Assembly: GCA_017429205.1 (NCBI GenBank)
Contig: JAFRPH010000005.1
Span: forward strand, 1-15,826
Origin: Bacteroidales bacterium
GTDB lineage: Bacteria; Bacteroidota; Bacteroidia; Bacteroidales; UBA932
DNA length: 15,826 nucleotides
Direction: 5' to 3'
Below, piece after piece: positions 6,864-14,075 of this stretch. Position 1 is the stretch's first letter. Each line of letters starts with the position of its first letter. The position numbers and the translations under genes are program-made. The notes beneath the pieces were generated by a model. That model was not told the origin of the DNA and searched no databases. It was given only the letters and a program-made list of their open reading frames with translations.

Positions 6864-7589
6864 TTAGAACTCGAGCCGGAATCCGCCGGCCTTGAGACGT
6901 TCGTAGTTGTCTTTGTCGAACTTATATCGGATGGGTGTGCGGGAGCCGCGCCGGGGGGATTCGTCGGGCACCTCGATGAGCAGCCCGAAGTGCTTCATCT
7001 TGTTGGCGAAGTTCCGGCGGTCGAACTTGCACTCGAGGATGGACTCGTACAGGTTCTGGAGCTGGGGGAGGGTGAAGATCTCCGGCAGGAGGTCGAAGCC
7101 CACCGGCTCGAAGAAGATGTTCTCCCGGAGCCGCTTGCACGCGACGCGGAGGATCTGGTCGTGGTCGAAGGCGAGGCGGGGGATGTCTTTCATCGCGAAC
7201 CATTCGGCCTTGTCGGCGTCGGTGTCGCCCTCCACCTCGGAGAGTCTCACCAGGGCGTAATGGGCGATGGTGATCACGCGCTCGCGCGGGTCGCGGTCGA
7301 TGTGGCTGAAGGTGCCCACTTCCTTGAAATCCTTCGGATTCACCTTCAGCTTGGTCTCCTCCCGGAGTTCCCGGGCGGCCGTGTGGGCGATGGTCTTGTC
7401 CCTTTCCACGTCCAGAAAGCCGCCAGGGAGGGCCCAGAAGCCCACGAAAGCCCGTGTGCTGGCCTCTTTCTCCTGGCCGCGCTTGATCAGGAGCACTTTC
7501 AGCTGCTTGCCGTCATAGCCGAAAACGACGCAGTCCGCCGTGACGGCCGGATGCGGATACTCGTAGGTGTAGGTGCCTTTCTTTGCCAT
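6864..7589 (-). CDS. Nudix hydrolase/winged-helix protein of the NrtR type
   Basis: A 241-residue protein with an N-terminal Nudix domain and a C-terminal winged-helix domain (about 160-241: EPVGFDLLPEIFTLPQLQNLYE, RRNFANKM, GSRTPIRYKF). This layout matches the NrtR family, which includes ADP-ribose-responsive repressors and the Bacteroides arabinose regulator AraR (BT0354); shared blocks such as HIDRDPRERV and FDH support this. The Nudix box begins at GGF (56-58) and its core RELREET (73-79) keeps the metal-binding glutamates, unlike my recollection of AraR, so hydrolysis (for example of ADP-ribose) is plausible. The first half of the box is two residues longer than the canonical pattern. 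The protein may repress its own operon; no operator was identified. It is 21 bp from the transporter gene upstream and 24 bp from the flavodoxin gene downstream. Confidence 0.88.
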   Translation of the reverse strand: MAKKGTYTYEYPHPAVTADCVVFGYDGKQLKVLLIKRGQEKEASTRAFVGFWALPGGFLDVERDKTIAHTAARELREETKLKVNPKDFKEVGTFSHIDRDPRERVITIAHYALVRLSEVEGDTDADKAEWFAMKDIPRLAFDHDQILRVACKRLRENIFFEPVGFDLLPEIFTLPQLQNLYESILECKFDRRNFANKMKHFGLLIEVPDESPRRGSRTPIRYKFDKDNYERLKAGGFRLEF

Positions 7590-7610
7590 GGTCGATCGAA
7601 TGAAAACCGG

Positions 7611-9116
7611 TTAGACGATATGGAGCGAACCCGCCGCGAACAGCACCAGGTAACCCAGGATGATGCTGATGGCGCCGATGATGACGCCCATCCGGGCCAT
7701 GTCTTTCTGCTGGATCATGTTGGTGGCGTAGGCCAGCGCGTTCGGCGGCGTGGAGATGGGCAGGATCATCGCGCTGCTGGAGGCGATGGCGACGCCGATC
7801 AGGACGGTGGAGGTGCCGCCGACGGCCGTCAGCTTGTCGCCCATCGCCGTGCAGACGACCACCAGGATGGGCATCAGGAGCGCCGCCGTGGCGGAGTGGG
7901 AGATCAGGTTGGAGAGGCCGTAGCACAGCAGGCCGGAGAGGAGGACGATCAGCAGCGGCGAGAAGTTGCCGAAGGGGATGGCGCGGACCACAAGGGCCGC
8001 GAGACCGGAACCGTTCATCGCATAGCCGAGGGCGAAACCGCCGGCGACCATCCAGATGACCGACCAGTTGATCTCTTCCAGGTCGTATTTGGAGATGATG
8101 CCCACCATCGCGAAGACCGCGAAGGGAATGAGTGCCACCGTGTAGGTGTTGATGCCGGTCACGGTGTCCATCATCCACAGAAGGATGGTGACGATCATCG
8201 TGACGATGACCAGGGTGGTCTCCTTGCCCTTCTTCATCTCTCCGTCGATCTTCAGCTCGATGGTCTTCTGGGTAAAGGGGAAGAACTTCTTGAGGAGCAT
8301 CCAGGCGATGAAGATCATCAGGATCACCAGCGGCACCATGAACAGCATCCACTGGCCGAATCCGATGCCCAGGTTCAGGCCTTCGGGATCGTTCAGGTAT
8401 TTCAGCGCGATGGTGTTGGGCGGGGTGCCGATGGGCGTGCCCATACCGCCCAGGTTGGCGGCGATGGGGATGCTGAGCGCCATCGCGGTCCGGCCCTTGC
8501 CGGCCTCCGGCAGCTGCCGGAACACGGGCGTGAGGAAGGTGAGCATCATCGCCGTCGTGGCGGTGTTGCTGATGAACATCGAGAACAGGGCCGTCACCAG
8601 CATGAAGCCGAGCAGGATGTTCTCGCTCTTTTTGCCGAACGGAGTGAGGAGCACCCGGGCAAGATGGACGTCCAGACCGGTTTTGGTGGTGGCGATCGCG
8701 AGGACGAAACCGCCGATGAAGAGCATCACGACCGGGTCGGCGAAGCTGGCCATCACCTGCTTGTAGCTGAGGAGCTGGCCCGCCGTCTCGGGATTGCAGA
8801 TCCATTTGATCCCGGAATCGGAGGTGCACAGCAGCAGGAAGACCATGATGGAAACCGAAGTCGCCCAGGCGGGAACCAGCTCCAACACCCACATCAGCGT
8901 GGCGTAGACGAAGATGGCGATGATCCGCTGCTGGACCGCCGTGAGGCCGTCGATGCCGAAGGACTCGGTGGGAAGGAACCAGAGGACGAGGACGATGATG
9001 GCCACGAAGATGAGGCCGAGGCTCTTCTTCTTGAGGAGGGAGGGGTTGAACCGATTCTTCTGACGCAACTTGTGCATCTGTTCAACCAGGTTGAAACCAG
9101 TGAATTGCTTGAACAT
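7611..9116 (-). CDS. DASS (SLC13) family anion:sodium symporter
   Basis: A 501-residue inner-membrane transporter with a short cytoplasmic N-terminus (1-33, basic) and about eleven hydrophobic segments. Diagnostic DASS motifs are SNTATTAMML (Ser183-Thr185, first sodium/substrate loop), GGMGTPIGTPPNTIAL (223-238) and a second half with VAGGFALG, SHSATAALLMP and SSSAMILPISTPPNALAY. The family imports di- and tricarboxylates or sulfate with sodium; the substrate here cannot be fixed. In the second repeat the usual SNT is SHS (406-408), so one side-chain ligand is altered. Length is normal for the family. It lies 26 bp downstream of the M49-like gene and 21 bp before the Nudix gene, so co-transcription is very likely. 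Confidence 0.92.
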   Translation of the reverse strand: MFKQFTGFNLVEQMHKLRQKNRFNPSLLKKKSLGLIFVAIIVLVLWFLPTESFGIDGLTAVQQRIIAIFVYATLMWVLELVPAWATSVSIMVFLLLCTSDSGIKWICNPETAGQLLSYKQVMASFADPVVMLFIGGFVLAIATTKTGLDVHLARVLLTPFGKKSENILLGFMLVTALFSMFISNTATTAMMLTFLTPVFRQLPEAGKGRTAMALSIPIAANLGGMGTPIGTPPNTIALKYLNDPEGLNLGIGFGQWMLFMVPLVILMIFIAWMLLKKFFPFTQKTIELKIDGEMKKGKETTLVIVTMIVTILLWMMDTVTGINTYTVALIPFAVFAMVGIISKYDLEEINWSVIWMVAGGFALGYAMNGSGLAALVVRAIPFGNFSPLLIVLLSGLLCYGLSNLISHSATAALLMPILVVVCTAMGDKLTAVGGTSTVLIGVAIASSSAMILPISTPPNALAYATNMIQQKDMARMGVIIGAISIILGYLVLFAAGSLHIV

Positions 9117-9142
9117 AATACCTTTACAATTGCGTTAGACGA

Positions 9143-10738
9143 TCATTCGTAGGTGAAGCGGAGGTCGACGGGGATGCCGGCGTTCTCCAGCACCCGCTTG
9201 TCGGACAGGCTCTCGGGGCCGGCGACGCCGTACTTGGCGACCCAGGCGCGGGCCGCTTCGAGGTCGCCGTGGGCCTGGATCCGGAGAATTTCGGCGCCGA
9301 GTTCCTCCAGCGCCTTCCAGGTCTTGTCATAGTCGATGCTGTAGCGGCCGGAAGGGTTCCAGGTGATGGCCTTGGACGCGAGCAGGTAGTTGTAGACGAT
9401 GATGTTGGCGACGCCCGTCGGGTCCGCCACGCCGAAACGGGTGGAGCGGATGGTGTTGGTGACGAACGTGGTGAGCACGTCCTCCTTCTGGAAGAGGGCG
9501 GAGATGTGGTACGCCTCGGCTTCCTGAGCGCAGAGCCAGGTGCCCAGCACGTTGGATTTCGCTTTCTCCAGGACCAGGGCCTCGTTGCCGAGCGCCTCGG
9601 CGACGGTGCCCTTGCCGTTGACGGTCTCTTTCACGCCCAGACCCTTCGCGATCTCGCGGAACACGATGATCCAGTAGAAGGCGCCGGCGTCCACGTGGGG
9701 ATGATAGACCTCTTCCAGCAGCGCGCTGCCCACCGGATGGACCGTGCGGTTGAATTTCTCGCGGATGATGTTGTCGAAGATGATGGTGCGGGTGCCGAGC
9801 TCCTCCTGGACCTTCGCATCATAGGGGAAGTTGATGCCGATGACCTTGAAGCCCGCATTGGTGTAGCCGCTGCAGTAGAGCACGTTGCAGGAGAAGATGT
9901 CGGATTCGGCGCCCGGGACGAAATCGTGGTTGGCCGGATCGCCGGGCAGCATCTGCTGCAGTTCCGGCATCCGGGCGGAGAGGGCGTCGAGCTCCTCGGT
10001 GCGCTGGAGGTTCTTCAGGAGGACGTAGGCGCCGTAGGAAGCCTTGGTTCCGTAGACGGCGTCGTCCACGGCCTCGATGGGGCCGAGGACCAGGTCCATC
10101 TTGCTGTCGTTCATCTCCAGCCAGGCCTTGTTGCTCTGGTAGTAGTCGTCGGTCTTGAGGCCCTCGATGAGCTGGAGGAGGTAGTGCCGGACGCTCTCCT
10201 TGATGGTGACGTCGGCGGCCCGCTGCAGGTAGCCCTCGATCGTGGCGATCCGGTCGGCGTAGGCGTCGTGGTACCAGACGGTCTTCAGGGAGCCGTCATC
10301 GGCACGCTGGACGAGGGTGTACGGGCTGTGCTTGGCGGGATCGGCGAACGCGTCGAACTCCGCCGCGGTCATATCGGCCGGATAGAAACAGGCTCCCGCG
10401 GGCTTGGCGCCGTATCCCGGAAGGAAGGGCTTCCCGTCGATGCGGTCCCAAGGACCGTAGTTGATTTCGGCATAGAGCTTCTCGGAAGGATCCGCAAGCG
10501 CGCCCAGGAAGGCCTCTCCGTCCCCGAAATACTGTTTCCAGTAGATCTTGTCCACCTCGTCGGCGGCCATCCGGTAGAGTCTCAGGACCTCTTTCCCGTT
10601 GTCGGTGATTCCGGTCAGGTCCGGGGCGGGGATGGTGACCAGGGCGTAGTTGTCCACGAGCCTGCCCACGTCCACCCGTTCCTGCGCGCAGGAGACGGCC
10701 AGGGCCAAAGTGGCCGCCACCAGGATAAAACGTTTCAT
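9143..10738 (-). CDS. M49 (dipeptidyl-peptidase III)-like lipoprotein lacking zinc ligands
   Basis: A 531-residue predicted lipoprotein, lipobox LAVSC (Cys17). ATG at 10738 is chosen over one 8 codons upstream because it starts directly at the signal peptide. The C-terminal half resembles the M49 zinc-peptidase branch with a five-residue HExxH motif, often labelled dihydrofolate reductase in databases: GLGVKETVNGKGTVAEALG, TRFGVADPTGVANIIVYNYL and the terminal GIPVDLRF. Where active members have HExxHGLG this protein has REIAKGLG (Arg361, Glu362, Lys365), and where they have EExxAD it has EKAKSN (391-396). Both histidines and the zinc-binding glutamate are thus replaced by basic residues, although the frame is intact over the full length. 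It is probably a non-catalytic exported protein, perhaps a binding protein. It is the first gene of the four-gene minus unit and is served by the promoter at 10783-10790. Confidence 0.8.
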   Translation of the reverse strand: MKRFILVAATLALAVSCAQERVDVGRLVDNYALVTIPAPDLTGITDNGKEVLRLYRMAADEVDKIYWKQYFGDGEAFLGALADPSEKLYAEINYGPWDRIDGKPFLPGYGAKPAGACFYPADMTAAEFDAFADPAKHSPYTLVQRADDGSLKTVWYHDAYADRIATIEGYLQRAADVTIKESVRHYLLQLIEGLKTDDYYQSNKAWLEMNDSKMDLVLGPIEAVDDAVYGTKASYGAYVLLKNLQRTEELDALSARMPELQQMLPGDPANHDFVPGAESDIFSCNVLYCSGYTNAGFKVIGINFPYDAKVQEELGTRTIIFDNIIREKFNRTVHPVGSALLEEVYHPHVDAGAFYWIIVFREIAKGLGVKETVNGKGTVAEALGNEALVLEKAKSNVLGTWLCAQEAEAYHISALFQKEDVLTTFVTNTIRSTRFGVADPTGVANIIVYNYLLASKAITWNPSGRYSIDYDKTWKALEELGAEILRIQAHGDLEAARAWVAKYGVAGPESLSDKRVLENAGIPVDLRFTYE

Positions 10739-10782
10739 AGGGTATGGTTTTAACAAGTTCAAGTTTCTGCGTAATTATCATA

Positions 10783-10790
10783 CAAAGATA
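10783..10790 (-). promoter_or_regulatory. promoter -7 box for the four-gene minus operon
   Basis: On the minus strand the sequence reads TATCTTTG, an exact match to TAnnTTTG, 44 bp upstream of the M49-like start codon. No clear -33 box is visible. A tandem hexamer AACTTG-AACTTG lies between this box and the start codon and might be a regulatory site. Confidence 0.6.
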
Positions 10791-10824
10791 GCAACGAATT
10801 TCGGTTTCTGCCGTTTTTTTTTCG

Positions 10825-10832
10825 TACATTGG
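10825..10832 (+). promoter_or_regulatory. possible weak -7 box for the SLC1 gene
   Basis: TACATTGG differs from TAnnTTTG at one defined position and lies 22 bp before the symporter start codon, just after a run of eight T. It is the best candidate on the + strand in this intergenic region but could be chance. Confidence 0.25.
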
Positions 10833-10854
10833 GGGCGAAGTTTGCCCTTTGACG

Positions 10855-12063
10855 ATGAAAACCCGGAACAAACAACTCTTCTGGTGGCTCGGCGCGCTGG
10901 TGCTGGGCACGGTGCTCGGTCTGCTGCACGTCGACGCCGTGGACGCCGTATGCAAGTTCATTGCGACGCTTTACACGCGTCTCTTCCAGTTCCTGGCGGT
11001 CCCCACCGTGGCGCTCGCCATCACGACGACGCTCATTTCCTTCGGGCGCCAGCGGAGCACGCGGAAGATCTTCACCCATACGATCACGTACACCCTCCTG
11101 ACCACTTTCGTGGCCGCCCTCGTGGGAATGGGCATGTACCTCCTGATTGCCCCGGAGAACCTGCCGGCGGAGATGCTCTCGTCGGCCTCGGAGGTGAATG
11201 CCGGGGGAACTACCTTCTATGACCACATCATCTCGGTCATCCCGAACAACGTCGTCCAGCCCTTCCTTTCCGGGAACGTGCTCTCCATCCTGCTGATCGC
11301 GGTCGCCATCGGCCTGGCCCTGGCGTGGATGCCGGACAGCGACGGTAAGGGCGTGCTGGTCAAGGGAATCCAGGGACTGCAGGAACTGTTCTTCACCCTG
11401 ATCAAGGCGCTCATCTGGACGCTTCCGCTGGGCATCGCGGCCTTCGCCGCGCAGCTCGCGGGCCAGCTCAGCGGCGGCCTGATCCTGGGCTCGCTCGGGA
11501 AGTATGCGGCCGTCATCCTGGCCGGGAACGCCATCCAGTTCTTTGTCGTCCTGCCGCTGTTCCTGCTGGCACGGGGGATCAACCCGCTGAAGGTTTTCCG
11601 GGCGATGAGCCCCGCCGTGGTGATGGCCCTGTTCACGAAGAGCTCCGCCGCCACCCTGCCCGTGACCCTTTCCTCGGCGGAAGAGCGCCTGAAGGTGAAT
11701 CCGAAGGTCTCCCGTTTCGTCCTTCCCATCTGCACGACCATCAATATGAACGGCTGCGCCGCATTCATCCTTGTGAGCTCCCTGTATGTGATGCAGAACG
11801 GCGGCCTGTCCCTGGGCGTCGGGTCGATGCTGCTGTGGGCCCTGGTCTCCGTCTTCGCCGCCGTGGGCAACGCCGGCGTGCCGATGGGCTGCTTCTTCCT
11901 GACGGTGTCCCTGATGACCGGCATCGGCGCCCCCGTCGAGGTGATGGGCCTGATCCTGCCCATCTATACCGTCATCGATATGGTGGAAACCGCGGAGAAC
12001 GTCTGGTCGGACTCCTGCATCTGCGTGATGACGGACAAGGATCTGGCCGGCGGGACGGACTGA
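10855..12063 (+). CDS. SLC1/DAACS-family amino acid or carboxylate symporter
   Basis: A 402-residue inner-membrane transporter with the full SLC1 plan: about six helices, re-entrant hairpin HP1 with SSAATLP (263-269), TM7 motif NMNGCA (297-302), HP2 with GNAGVPMG (338-345) and TM8 DMVETAENVWSD (375-386). Family members import dicarboxylates or acidic or neutral amino acids with sodium or protons. Compared with GltPh, Asp394, Thr398, Asn401 and Asp405 are kept, but Arg397, which holds the substrate carboxylate, is Glu378, and sodium-site Asp312 is Asn299. An acidic substrate is therefore unlikely; a neutral or basic substrate, or altered ion coupling, is inferred. ATG at 10855 is chosen; a TTG two codons earlier is less likely. 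The gene is divergent from the M49-like operon and is followed by the proline operon on the same strand. Confidence 0.88.
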   Translation: MKTRNKQLFWWLGALVLGTVLGLLHVDAVDAVCKFIATLYTRLFQFLAVPTVALAITTTLISFGRQRSTRKIFTHTITYTLLTTFVAALVGMGMYLLIAPENLPAEMLSSASEVNAGGTTFYDHIISVIPNNVVQPFLSGNVLSILLIAVAIGLALAWMPDSDGKGVLVKGIQGLQELFFTLIKALIWTLPLGIAAFAAQLAGQLSGGLILGSLGKYAAVILAGNAIQFFVVLPLFLLARGINPLKVFRAMSPAVVMALFTKSSAATLPVTLSSAEERLKVNPKVSRFVLPICTTINMNGCAAFILVSSLYVMQNGGLSLGVGSMLLWALVSVFAAVGNAGVPMGCFFLTVSLMTGIGAPVEVMGLILPIYTVIDMVETAENVWSDSCICVMTDKDLAGGTD

Positions 12064-12080
12064 TTCCGGGTTTCATAGGC

Positions 12081-12088
12081 TATATTTG
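12081..12088 (+). promoter_or_regulatory. distal -7 box upstream of proC
   Basis: TATATTTG is an exact TAnnTTTG match, 116 bp before the proC start and 17 bp after the symporter stop. It overlaps the left arm of the inverted repeat at 12087-12111, so a protein bound there could block it. Confidence 0.45.
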
Positions 12089-12111
12089 TGCATAATATTC
12101 GTTTATGCACA
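12087..12111. promoter_or_regulatory. perfect 9-bp inverted repeat
   Basis: TGTGCATAA (12087-12095) and TTATGCACA (12103-12111) are perfect inverted copies with a 7-nt spacer. The site lies between the symporter and proC. It may be an operator over the distal promoter, or a stem in the symporter 3' end. It is AT-rich and lacks a following T-run, so a classical intrinsic terminator is less likely. Confidence 0.5.
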
Positions 12112-12171
12112 TATTATTCATTAATTTTACAAAAATATTAAAAAGATAGGCGCAAGCTCGGCTCTTTTTTC

Positions 12172-12179
12172 TATCTTTG
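12172..12179 (+). promoter_or_regulatory. proximal -7 box for proCBA
   Basis: TATCTTTG matches TAnnTTTG exactly, 25 bp before the proC ATG, after a run of six T. No good -33 box is visible at 19-21 bp. Confidence 0.6.
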
Positions 12180-12204
12180 TAGAAACAGTTAGTTAGTAGC
12201 GGTT

Positions 12205-12996
12205 ATGAGAATAGCGGTAGTGGGCGCCGGCAATATGGGCGGCGCCATCGCCCGGGGGCTCGTCAAGGCGGGTACGGTCCGGGCGGTTGACGTGACTGTC
12301 AGCGACATTTCGGAGGCCGTGCTCCAGGGTTTTTCCGAGCGGGGATGCAACACCACGCACGACAATGTGGCGGCCGTGAAGGGCGCCGACGTCGTGTTCG
12401 TGGTCGTCAAGCCGTGGCTCGTGGAGGAGGTCGTCAAAGGCCTCAAATCCGGATTGGATTATGCGTCCCAGCGCTTTGTCTGCGTCGCGGCCGGCATCAC
12501 GCCGGAGCAGCTTTCGGAGTGGCTCGGATGCGATGCGGACGGGGTCGTGCCCCAGTCCTTCCTCGTCATCCCGAACACGGCCATCGACGTTCTCCAGAGC
12601 ATGACTTTCATCACGCCCGTCCACGCGGACCAGGCGTCGATCGACCTCGTCAAGGGCCTTTTCGACACGATGGGCTCGTCGATGGTCATCGAGTACGGGA
12701 TGATGGCCGCCGCCACGGCCGTGGCCTCCTGCGGCATCGCCTATGCGATGCGCTACATCCTCGATGCGGCGCGCGGCGGCGTCGAGATGGGCTTCGATCC
12801 CGTCGAGGCGGTCCCGGTCGTGTGCCAGACGATGGTCGGCGCCATCGGCCTGATGACCAAGGAAGGGGCCGATCCCGAGGCGGAGATCGTCAAGGTTTGC
12901 ACGCCCGGCGGCCTCACGCTCAAGGGCCTCAAGGAGATGGAGGAGGCCGGTTTCACGTCGGCCGTCATCCGCGGTCTCAAAGCTTCCGTCAAATGA
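12205..12996 (+). CDS. proC: pyrroline-5-carboxylate reductase
   Basis: A 263-residue cytoplasmic enzyme that reduces 1-pyrroline-5-carboxylate to proline with NAD(P)H, the last step of proline synthesis. The N-terminus has the Rossmann motif VVGAGNMGGAIARGL (5-19), followed by VVVKPW (66-71) and VIPNTAI (121-127). The C-terminal dimerisation domain has SCGIAYAMRYILDAARGGVEMGF (175-197) and VCTPGGLTLKGL (231-242), in place of the more usual GSGPAY and TSPGGTT; these variants are modest and the length is normal. Its stop overlaps the proB start as ATGA (12993-12996), so translation is probably coupled. Confidence 0.93.
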   Translation: MRIAVVGAGNMGGAIARGLVKAGTVRAVDVTVSDISEAVLQGFSERGCNTTHDNVAAVKGADVVFVVVKPWLVEEVVKGLKSGLDYASQRFVCVAAGITPEQLSEWLGCDADGVVPQSFLVIPNTAIDVLQSMTFITPVHADQASIDLVKGLFDTMGSSMVIEYGMMAAATAVASCGIAYAMRYILDAARGGVEMGFDPVEAVPVVCQTMVGAIGLMTKEGADPEAEIVKVCTPGGLTLKGLKEMEEAGFTSAVIRGLKASVK

Positions 12997-14072
12997 AACG
13001 CATCGTCATCAAAATCGGCTCCAACGTCCTGACGCGCCCGGACGGAACCCTGGACGTGACCCGGATCTCGTCCCTGGTGGACCAGGTCCAGGCCGTCCGC
13101 GCCGACGGCGCCCAGGTGCTGCTGGTGTCCAGCGGCGCCGTGGCCTGCGGCCGCAGCCTGCTGGGGCGCGGGGGAGCGGCGCACAAGCTGGACCCCGTCG
13201 AGCAGCGCCAGCTGTTCTCCGCGGTGGGCCAGGTGCGGCTCATCGGCCTGTACAGCCGGCTGTTCCAGGACTGGAACACGACGGTCGGGCAGGTGCTCAC
13301 GATGAAGGAAAGCTTCTCCACCCGCCGGGAATACCTGAACCAGCGGGCCTGTATGGAGGTGATGCTCTCGAACGGTGTCATCCCCATCATCAACGAGAAC
13401 GACACGGTGAGCGTCACCGAACTGATGTTCACCGACAATGACGAACTGTCCGGCCTGGTGGCCTCGATGATGGACGCCGACACCCTGATCATTCTCTCCA
13501 ACGTGGACGGCATCTACGACGGACCGCCGTCCGACCCCGCCTCGAAGGTCATCGCGAAGGTGCAGCCCGGCGAAGACATCAGCGACGGCATCAGCGCCCA
13601 GAAGAGCGGTTTCGGCCGCGGCGGGATGCGGTCGAAGTATGCGATCGCCAGCCACGCGGCGGAGGAGGGCATCCGCGTCCTCATCGCCAACGGAAAGCGG
13701 GAGGGGATCGTCAAGGACCTGTACTTCGGCGTCCCCGGCACCGTCTGCACGGAATTCGTCCCGGTCCAGGGCGCCGTCTCGAGCGTGAAGAAATGGATTG
13801 CGCACAGCAGCGGTTTCGCCAAGGGATCGGTGACCGTCAATGAGGCCGCTTGCAAAGCCCTGTGCGGCGAGCAGGCGGTGAGCCTGCTGCCGGTGGGCGT
13901 GGTTTCGGTGGAAGGGGATTTCGAGGAAGGCGACATCATCGGCATCCTCGATCCTTCCGGCGTCCAGTTCGCCGTGGGGCGGAGCGCGTATAGCGCAGCC
14001 CAGGCGAGGGAAGTGGTCGGCCGGCACGACTGCCGTCCGCTGGTCCATTACGATTATTTAAGTTTGTTGTAG
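12993..14072 (+). CDS. proB: glutamate 5-kinase
   Basis: A 359-residue enzyme that phosphorylates glutamate with ATP, the first committed step of proline synthesis and usually inhibited by proline. The amino-acid-kinase domain runs from about 1 to 255: IVIKIGSNVLTRPDG (4-18), VSSGAVACG (45-53), IINENDTVS (132-140), FTDNDELSGLVASMM (146-160), ILSNVDGIYDGPP (167-179) and GFGRGGMRSKYAIA (206-219). A C-terminal PUA domain follows (about 277-345), as in E. coli ProB. The start at 12993 is set by the 4-bp overlap with proC and the immediate KRIVIKIGSN motif; the frame stays open upstream but that stretch is a shadow of proC. It is followed 3 bp later by proA, whose product uses its unstable acyl phosphate. 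Confidence 0.95.
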   Translation: MKRIVIKIGSNVLTRPDGTLDVTRISSLVDQVQAVRADGAQVLLVSSGAVACGRSLLGRGGAAHKLDPVEQRQLFSAVGQVRLIGLYSRLFQDWNTTVGQVLTMKESFSTRREYLNQRACMEVMLSNGVIPIINENDTVSVTELMFTDNDELSGLVASMMDADTLIILSNVDGIYDGPPSDPASKVIAKVQPGEDISDGISAQKSGFGRGGMRSKYAIASHAAEEGIRVLIANGKREGIVKDLYFGVPGTVCTEFVPVQGAVSSVKKWIAHSSGFAKGSVTVNEAACKALCGEQAVSLLPVGVVSVEGDFEEGDIIGILDPSGVQFAVGRSAYSAAQAREVVGRHDCRPLVHYDYLSLL

Positions 14073-14075
14073 CCG

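Noticed and set aside
5706..9152. A 1148-codon open frame on the plus strand across the VKOR end, flavodoxin, Nudix and transporter genes
   Set aside because: It is antisense to three convincing genes, is extremely rich in His, Asp, Glu, Gly and Arg, and has no recognisable domain.
9269..10753. A 494-codon plus-strand frame antisense to the M49-like gene
   Set aside because: Composition is that of a codon shadow; the minus strand has a signal peptide and family motifs.
12753..14048. Long minus-strand frames antisense to proB and proA (also 14085-15293)
   Set aside because: Both are mirror images of well-supported proline genes and show no motifs.
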